A stretch of 10,529 nt of DNA, taken from the NCBI GenBank assembly GCA_024639025.1, contig JAHEJF010000031.1, forward strand, positions 1 to 10,529, written 5' to 3'. Below are positions 6,165 to 10,529 of this stretch, piece after piece; within the stretch, counting starts at the first letter, position 1, and each line of letters starts with the position of its first letter. The stretch comes from Ahrensia sp. (GTDB lineage Bacteria > Pseudomonadota > Alphaproteobacteria > Rhizobiales > Rhizobiaceae). Both the position numbers and the translations under genes were made by a program. The notes beneath the pieces are model-generated. The model made no database searches. It was not told the origin of the DNA and was given only the letters and a program-made list of their open reading frames with translations.

Positions 6165-7343
6165 TCAGCAAAACCTAACCCATCGAAAGAACCGACGAAG
6201 CTTCTTCAACTGAGTCCACACAATTTCGTTGGACTTGATCGCACGAACAAATTGGCTTCGCAAATGCTTGTAGGCAACCATGGCCTTGCCGCGGTGCGTG
6301 ATGGCAAGCGTCGCGTCGTGATGCCACGTTTCGATCTCGCACCAGCTTCGTTTGTAGAATTCGTCTCCAATTCCAAAGTCAAAAATGTCGAGCCCTTTGT
6401 CGCAGGCATCCTCAATTGCGTGAAAAAATAAGAGGTCGCCTGGGCCGCCAGAGGCGAACCGATTGTCGATCGTTCCGAATTCCACGATCAGCCGATCCCG
6501 GTGGATCGTGCAGCCAATGATTGAGATGATCTGATCGTCAAGTGTCACTGTTTTCAACACATGTCTTGGCAACTTGGCTTTACAGCTCGCCATGAACATC
6601 TGCGTAAACATTTCACGCACTTGTTGTTCCTGGAAGACATCGCAAATGCCCTGTTCCTTGAACCGTTCAGCTTTCAACACAAAGAACCGCTCCAAAACGG
6701 TGCGAACGTCTTCGCAGGGGACATGCTGGATTATCTCGACTTTGCCCATCGCTTCGAGTTTGCGCATTTGGCTGCGCTGACGTTTGCGCTTGCGCTTGGC
6801 ATGATGGCGCTCAAGCACCTTGGAAAACCCGCCTTCAAGCGACAGCGACAAAGCCACATTCGGGCTGATCGCACTGGACGGGAACACAAAAGGATTTTTC
6901 ACGCCTTCTAATGACGCATGCTGACGCTCCAGAAATATCGCATCGGGATGTGCAGGCAATGTCCTGATCAGGTGAACAAACTCGGACCAGCTTGTGCCGA
7001 CAAGTGCATGAATATCCTCAATTTTGCCAACCGGAAAATTGCCGTTGGCATGAGTGCCACCACAATATCGCGCAATTCCGAATTTTTGCATTTCCAAGGG
7101 CAGCAGTACGTCGCCATGCCCCGGGGCACTAAATACAAGAAAGAAGGGCTTGGCGTCTTGCTGGCTGAGCCAGGCAAGCAGAAAGGATTTGTGCTGATAG
7201 CCTGTCGAAAACACATCATCACTCATCGCTTCGACATAGGCTGCTGCATCGTCTCTTGAAGTCAGGCAAGCGACAAGACGCGACTTTGCGCATGCCGCGC
7301 GATCTGACTCAACAAGTGCAATGTCGGAGACAACGTCAACCAT
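6165..7343 (-). CDS. GNAT acyltransferase of the CelD/FemAB-like type (Acetyltransf_6)
   Basis: A 392-residue protein of the double-GNAT (FemAB/CelD, BioF2-like) family, probably cytoplasmic, which would transfer an acyl group from acyl-CoA (or acyl-tRNA in FemAB relatives) to a sugar or lipid-linked intermediate. The N-terminal GNAT-like half runs to about residue 165. A very basic helix (about 179-200, RHHAKRKRKRQRSQMRKLEAMG) leads into the C-terminal GNAT domain, with the signature GLDIFDFGIGDEFYKRSWCE (residues 317-336), close to the FDFGxGDExYKxxW pattern of this family. No signal peptide or membrane helix is seen, but the C-terminus is basic (KKLRRFFRWVR). ATG 7343 is chosen over an upstream TTG at 7373 because AAAGGA sits 7 nt before it. 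Caulobacter HfsK, which tunes holdfast cohesion, belongs to this broad family; a like role here is inference from the polysaccharide locus and the divergent deacetylase. Confidence 0.82.
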   Translation of the reverse strand: MVDVVSDIALVESDRAACAKSRLVACLTSRDDAAAYVEAMSDDVFSTGYQHKSFLLAWLSQQDAKPFFLVFSAPGHGDVLLPLEMQKFGIARYCGGTHANGNFPVGKIEDIHALVGTSWSEFVHLIRTLPAHPDAIFLERQHASLEGVKNPFVFPSSAISPNVALSLSLEGGFSKVLERHHAKRKRKRQRSQMRKLEAMGKVEIIQHVPCEDVRTVLERFFVLKAERFKEQGICDVFQEQQVREMFTQMFMASCKAKLPRHVLKTVTLDDQIISIIGCTIHRDRLIVEFGTIDNRFASGGPGDLLFFHAIEDACDKGLDIFDFGIGDEFYKRSWCEIETWHHDATLAITHRGKAMVAYKHLRSQFVRAIKSNEIVWTQLKKLRRFFRWVRFC

Positions 7344-7444
7344 GTATAAATCCTTTGTGCCGTAAAGTAGCAAACCAAAGTTTCTATTGTTTGAAATTGC
7401 CCGGTAATTCAGGCGATTTAGCGTATCGGCCTAGTGAAAGTGAA
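7344..7444. promoter_or_regulatory. Divergent promoter region between GNAT and deacetylase genes
   Basis: A 101-bp AT-richer gap between two divergent starts, so both promoters should lie here or reach slightly into the genes. AAAGGA (7351-7356, minus strand) is the GNAT ribosome site. The deacetylase has only a weak purine run (GAAAGTGAA) before its ATG. No clear -35/-10 pair or TTAACC-type box could be picked with confidence. Confidence 0.45.
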
Positions 7445-8500
7445 ATGTCAGTTTCCAAAACCTTAATGCGAAAAGGCTTCATGCTCGGCGCCCATTATTC
7501 GGGCCTGTCGAACCTTGCATCGCCATTTCTTGCGGGTTGTGGTGCGATTTTGATGCTGCACCGGGTTGGAAAGCAGCAAAACCATAGCGGATTGAACGGT
7601 TTCCTGTCGGTGGAGGAAGGCTTTCTTCGGGAGATGCTGTCCACTTTGAAACGGTCGGGCCTGATATTTGTATCGCTGGATGAAGCGGTGGATCGCATAA
7701 AGCACGGACACACCGATGAAAGATTCGCGGCCATCACGCTTGATGACGGATATCGGGATAATCTGCTGAACGCAGCACCAATTTTCAAGGCACTGGAGAC
7801 CCCTTACACCATCTTTGCATGCACAGGATTTGCGGATGCGACAGCGTCACTTTGGTGGGAAATTGTCGCCAAGATTATCGAGGGCCAGGACCAGCTAATG
7901 TTGCCGAGCAAGGACGGCGAGCGGCGCTTCCGGTGTCGGACCAGTTATGAAAAGCAATGCACTTACGATGTGTTGATTGATTATCTGATTGCCGAGGTGA
8001 GTGAGGCCGAACAGCGGCAGATCGTGACCGCGCTGGCCTCAAAATTTGAGATTGACGAAGCGGCATATTGCAGAAACGAAGCCATGAATTGGGACGAACT
8101 GAAACTGGCCGCGCAAGATCCGCTATGCACGATTGGCGCACACACGCTCAATCATTTTGCCCTCAAGCGCCTTTCAGTTGAACATGCGCTGTCTGAATGT
8201 GTCCAGTCAGCCGAGATCCTGGCCGATCATCTGGGTGAGAAGCCGAGACATTTCGCCTATCCCTATGGTGGAGATTATGCCGTGGGCCAACGCGAGACCG
8301 AGATTGCCCGTGCCGCAGGTTTTGCTTCTGCGGTTACAACGCGTCACGGCATGCTGTTGCCCGAACACAAGTCCCATCTGTTCGCGCTGCCCCGGATTTC
8401 CATCAATGGCAATTATCAGCGGATCCACTACGTCAAGACCATGCTCAGTGGATTTACTGTGCCGGTAGCCAATCGCGGAAAGCGGCTTGTGACGGTTTAG
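7445..8500 (+). CDS. Polysaccharide deacetylase (NodB-homology, CE4-like)
   Basis: A 351-residue metal-dependent deacetylase expected to remove N- or O-acetyl groups from a polysaccharide or its lipid-linked precursor. Motifs in order: ILMLHRV (35-41), common in this subgroup; motif 1 ITLDDGYRDN (97-106) with the catalytic base and metal-ligand Asp pair D100-D101; motif 2 HTLNH (233-237), the zinc H-x3-H; motif 3 RHFAYPYGG (268-276); and a C-terminal FALPRISING (313-322). About 130 residues lie between motifs 1 and 2, longer than in compact NodB proteins, and include a WW segment and a charged insert. No clear signal peptide, so it may act in the cytoplasm. The frame is open back to 7256, but that would overlap the GNAT gene by 88 bp and encode unlikely sequence; ATG 7445 is preferred, with ATG 7466 and ATG 7481 possible. 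Deacetylases of this kind (HfsH in Caulobacter) give holdfast its adhesiveness. Its stop is 10 bp from that of the convergent DUF2842 gene. Confidence 0.9.
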   Translation: MSVSKTLMRKGFMLGAHYSGLSNLASPFLAGCGAILMLHRVGKQQNHSGLNGFLSVEEGFLREMLSTLKRSGLIFVSLDEAVDRIKHGHTDERFAAITLDDGYRDNLLNAAPIFKALETPYTIFACTGFADATASLWWEIVAKIIEGQDQLMLPSKDGERRFRCRTSYEKQCTYDVLIDYLIAEVSEAEQRQIVTALASKFEIDEAAYCRNEAMNWDELKLAAQDPLCTIGAHTLNHFALKRLSVEHALSECVQSAEILADHLGEKPRHFAYPYGGDYAVGQRETEIARAAGFASAVTTRHGMLLPEHKSHLFALPRISINGNYQRIHYVKTMLSGFTVPVANRGKRLVTV

Positions 8501-8510
8501 AGGCAGATTG

Positions 8511-8744
8511 TCAGTCCTGAACTTGGTCGGGTGACTTGTCCTTCTTGGGCTTCAGCATCCAGGAAATGACAAACATCGCCGGAACCACCCACAAAAGTCC
8601 TGTAAATCCGAAGAAAGCCAGGTGAACATACCAGGCACTGTCGGCCAACCTGTATGTCGCAACCGTGGTGGCAATCAGGGCGTACAGCACCACAAGTGCA
8701 ATCAGTATAAGCATGCCAATAAATGACTTCAGCCGCATGGGCAT
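8511..8744 (-). CDS. DUF2842 small membrane protein
   Basis: A 77-residue protein with two transmembrane helices (about 8-29 and 42-63) and a short lysine-rich, polar C-terminal tail (KPKKDKSPDQVQD). The pattern GLLWVVPAMFVISWM in the second helix is the hallmark of DUF2842, a family I know mainly from Alphaproteobacteria and of unknown function. GGAG lies 7 nt upstream of the ATG, giving a confident start. It is divergent from ctaA, which could hint at a link with cytochrome oxidase or membrane function, but nothing in the sequence shows this. Its 3' end sits 10 bp from the convergent deacetylase stop, leaving no room for a separate terminator. Confidence 0.82.
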   Translation of the reverse strand: MPMRLKSFIGMLILIALVVLYALIATTVATYRLADSAWYVHLAFFGFTGLLWVVPAMFVISWMLKPKKDKSPDQVQD

Positions 8745-8776
8745 GTCTGTTCTCCAGTCTGTTCGCTCATCTAACT

Positions 8777-8794
8777 AGCACTATTGTCAGTGCT
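8777..8794. promoter_or_regulatory. Inverted repeat AGCACT-N6-AGTGCT in the DUF2842/ctaA gap
   Basis: A perfect 6-bp dyad with a 6-nt spacer lies 32 bp upstream of the DUF2842 start and 109 bp upstream of ctaA, inside a 159-bp divergent gap with no gene. The spacing would suit a dimeric regulator. No match to a named regulator is claimed, and the rest of the gap shows no clear promoter motif. Confidence 0.3.
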
Positions 8795-8903
8795 GCCAAG
8801 GGTGTGTTGCCATTTTGCCGCGCGACAAAGGTGCACTTGATACGGCCGGACTGATTTGCGAAACAGCTTCCGATTTCGCTTTTAGACAGCTCAACGGACA
8901 CGC

Positions 8904-10016
8904 ATGTCACTTTCAACATCTCAAATGGCGGACGCGGCGCATTCCGGCAGCCAATCCAAGGAATTAACGGACCGCTTTTGGGTCCGCTCCTGGCTTTATT
9001 TCTGTGCTTTGGTGCTGTTGGCGCTTGTTGTTGTTGGCGGTGCTACGCGCCTGACTGATTCAGGACTATCGATCACCGAGTGGGCACCCATCCACGGCGT
9101 CATCCCACCGATGTCAGAAGCACAATGGCTCGAGGAATTGGAGAAATACCGTCAGATTCCCGAATATCAGCTCATCAACAAGGGGATGAGCATGGCCGAA
9201 TTCCAGTTCATATTCTGGTGGGAATGGGGCCATCGCTTTCTGGCCCGTGCGCTTGGCTTGGTCGTGGCAATTCCTCTTGCGTTCTTTTGGCTGACCGGTC
9301 GCCTCGACCGGCGGATAAAGTTGCCTCTGCTTGGTTTGTTTGCCTTGGGCGGCCTGCAGGGCTTCATTGGCTGGTGGATGGTATCATCCGGCCTGACAGA
9401 ACGGGTCGATGTCAGCCATTACCGGCTGGCAACGCATCTGTGCATGGCAGCGATCATACTCGGCGTCATGATCTGGATCGCGCGCGGGATAGCGCCCCAT
9501 GCACATGATTTGAAACCGACTGCCAAGGCCCATATTGCAGCTGCGATATTGGTCATCTTGACGTTCTTCCAGATCTATCTGGGCGCGCTGGTGGCTGGCC
9601 TGGATGCCGGCCTTGTCTTCAATCAATGGCCGCGCATGGGGGAGGGTTTCTATCCCGCAGAAATGTGGGAAGCCGCGCTCGGATGGCTCAATGTGATGGA
9701 AAATCCCGCAATCGTGCAATTTGTGCATCGAACCGGCGCTTATGTCCTGCTGTTAGCTGCGCTTTGGCATGCCATTACGTGCTGGTTGTATGCGCCACGC
9801 TCCACCCATGCATGGCGCGCTCTGGTACTGGCACTCTTGGTGCTCTCTCAGGCCATTGTCGGCATCATCACGCTCGTGATGGTCGTGCCGCTTGATTGGG
9901 CATTGGTTCACCAAGGCCTGGCATTCATAGTGCTTGCTTTTGCAGTCGCCCATTGGCGCGCAATAGTGGGTCCGTTGCCGCTACGCGATGGCCATGCACA
10001 CACGCATCAAGCTTGA
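8904..10016 (+). CDS. ctaA: Heme A synthase (Cox15/CtaA type 2)
   Basis: This inner-membrane enzyme oxidises the C8 methyl of heme O to a formyl group, giving heme A for aa3-type cytochrome c oxidase. The 370-residue protein has about eight transmembrane helices and the four conserved histidines in family context: EWGHR (H110), RLATH (H178), FVHR (H275) and HQGLA (H336). [16 protein letters not shown] (45-60) and [14 protein letters not shown] (232-245) are typical of the mitochondrial/alphaproteobacterial class. It lacks the Cys pair of the Bacillus type in the first loop. The C-terminal tail is His-rich (GHAHTHQ). GGA lies 5 nt upstream of ATG 8904. Its end overlaps the convergent argC end by 10 bp. 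The presence of ctaA implies that the host makes an aa3-type terminal oxidase. Confidence 0.96.
   Translation: MSLSTSQMADAAHSGSQSKELTDRFWVRSWLYFCALVLLALVVVGGATRLTDSGLSITEWAPIHGVIPPMSEAQWLEELEKYRQIPEYQLINKGMSMAEFQFIFWWEWGHRFLARALGLVVAIPLAFFWLTGRLDRRIKLPLLGLFALGGLQGFIGWWMVSSGLTERVDVSHYRLATHLCMAAIILGVMIWIARGIAPHAHDLKPTAKAHIAAAILVILTFFQIYLGALVAGLDAGLVFNQWPRMGEGFYPAEMWEAALGWLNVMENPAIVQFVHRTGAYVLLLAALWHAITCWLYAPRSTHAWRALVLALLVLSQAIVGIITLVMVVPLDWALVHQGLAFIVLAFAVAHWRAIVGPLPLRDGHAHTHQA
10007..10016. other. Palindrome shared by the ctaA and argC stops
   Basis: TCAAGCTTGA is a perfect 10-bp palindrome. Read on either strand it gives CAA GCT TGA after one base, so ctaA and argC both end in Gln-Ala-stop and share all these bases. 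The longest possible convergent terminator would have to lie inside the coding regions; none is obvious. Confidence 0.9.
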
Positions 10017-10529
10017 AGCATCAAATCAAGGTTCTGCACCGCAGCGCCGGATGCGCCCTTGCCAAGATTATCCAGCGACGCAATCAGATTGATCTGGCTG
10101 CCATCATCGCGGCCGAAGACGTAAAGCTTCATCTTGTCCGTATTGGCCATTTCAGTGGGGTCTATGCGCACCAATTGCGCAGTTTCCTGCAACGGGACGA
10201 CCGTAACTATGTCCTGCCCGGCATAGTGCCGTGTCAACGCCGCATGAACAGATGTCAGATTTGTCCCCGCTAGCGTCGAAGTCTGAAGCGGCACATTGAC
10301 CAACATGCCCTGTGCAAATCGCCCCACGCTTGGCGTGAAGATCGGATCAAATGCCAAACCGCTCCGGGCCTTGATTTCAGGTACATGCTTGTGATGAAGA
10401 CCCAAAGCATAGGCAAAAAATGGCGCTGCAATCGCGTCATCACGCGAGGCGTCTTCCATTTGTGCGATCATTTGCTTCCCACCGCCGGTATATCCCGAAA
10501 CCGCATTGATCGTGACCGGGTAGTCATCA
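10007..10529 (-). CDS. argC: N-acetyl-gamma-glutamyl-phosphate reductase, C-terminal part (cut by right edge)
   Basis: The frame continues unbroken to the right edge, beyond the internal ATG at 10471, so this is the C-terminal 173 codons of a longer gene. ArgC reduces N-acetyl-glutamyl phosphate to the semialdehyde with NADPH, the third step of arginine synthesis, in the cytoplasm. Visible family hallmarks are [11 protein letters not shown], the KHVPEI segment, the ending [14 protein letters not shown] followed by LDLML, and the VPLQ region between them. These match the shorter (about 310 aa, type 2) ArgC class. The N-terminal NADP-binding domain and the catalytic Cys lie outside the window. 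It converges on ctaA with a 10-bp overlap. Confidence 0.95.
   Translation of the reverse strand, partial: DDYPVTINAVSGYTGGGKQMIAQMEDASRDDAIAAPFFAYALGLHHKHVPEIKARSGLAFDPIFTPSVGRFAQGMLVNVPLQTSTLAGTNLTSVHAALTRHYAGQDIVTVVPLQETAQLVRIDPTEMANTDKMKLYVFGRDDGSQINLIASLDNLGKGASGAAVQNLDLMLQA

Noticed and set aside
6147..6176. AGGTTT...AAACCT as a terminator for the Wzz-like gene
   Set aside because: Six weak pairs, an 18-nt loop, no T-run, and overlap with the GNAT coding end.
7256..7444. Longer N-terminus for the deacetylase
   Set aside because: It overlaps the divergent GNAT gene by 88 bp and encodes sequence unlike any deacetylase N-terminus; ATG 7445 leaves a normal divergent gap.
10007..10471. argC frame as a complete 154-aa gene starting at 10471
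   Set aside because: The frame continues to the edge with conserved ArgC sequence ([11 protein letters not shown]) upstream of that ATG.
1..10529. CRISPR array, tRNA, rRNA, IS or phage genes
   Set aside because: No spaced repeat array, cloverleaf, transposase motif or terminal inverted repeats were seen on reading.

Overview
The window looks like a chromosomal stretch of an alphaproteobacterium, most likely in or near the Hyphomicrobiales (Rhizobiales). Three things suggest this: a type-2 (Cox15/alphaproteobacterial) heme A synthase, a neighbouring DUF2842 membrane protein (a family I know mainly from Alphaproteobacteria), and TTAACC-type sites resembling the response regulator CtrA. Base composition looks moderate and even, and there is no IS, tRNA, rRNA or CRISPR array. 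Species cannot be set from this sequence.

Positions 1-8500 are a surface-polysaccharide locus of the Wzx/Wzy type. On the minus strand, reading leftward from a divergent promoter near 3600-3830, are an outer-membrane export lipoprotein (OPX/Wza-like), a GT4 glycosyltransferase, a polyprenyl-phosphate sugar-1-phosphate transferase that starts the repeat unit, and the first 38 codons of a hydrophobic protein cut by the left edge (perhaps a polymerase or ligase). On the plus strand from the same promoter is a Wzz/GumC-type co-polymerase whose C-terminal BY-kinase-like domain has lost its P-loop lysine. A second divergent pair follows: a FemAB/CelD-type GNAT acyltransferase (minus) and a NodB-family polysaccharide deacetylase (plus), which probably tailor the polymer. 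No Wzx flippase is in view.

Positions 8501-10529 are housekeeping genes: a DUF2842 protein (minus), ctaA (plus), and the C-terminal part of argC (minus) running off the right edge. ctaA and argC converge and overlap by 10 bp in a perfect palindrome.

The most interesting points are these. The gene set (OPX, Wzz, initiating transferase, GT, GNAT acyltransferase, deacetylase) matches the holdfast / unipolar polysaccharide adhesin systems of Alphaproteobacteria. The Wzz protein carries a pseudo-kinase domain. The main divergent promoter is unusually symmetric: matching 11-bp-spaced TTTACC/TTAACC-like boxes 64-67 bp upstream of both inferred starts, and a GC-rich hairpin exactly 22 nt upstream of each. 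No wholly new system can be claimed from sequence alone.
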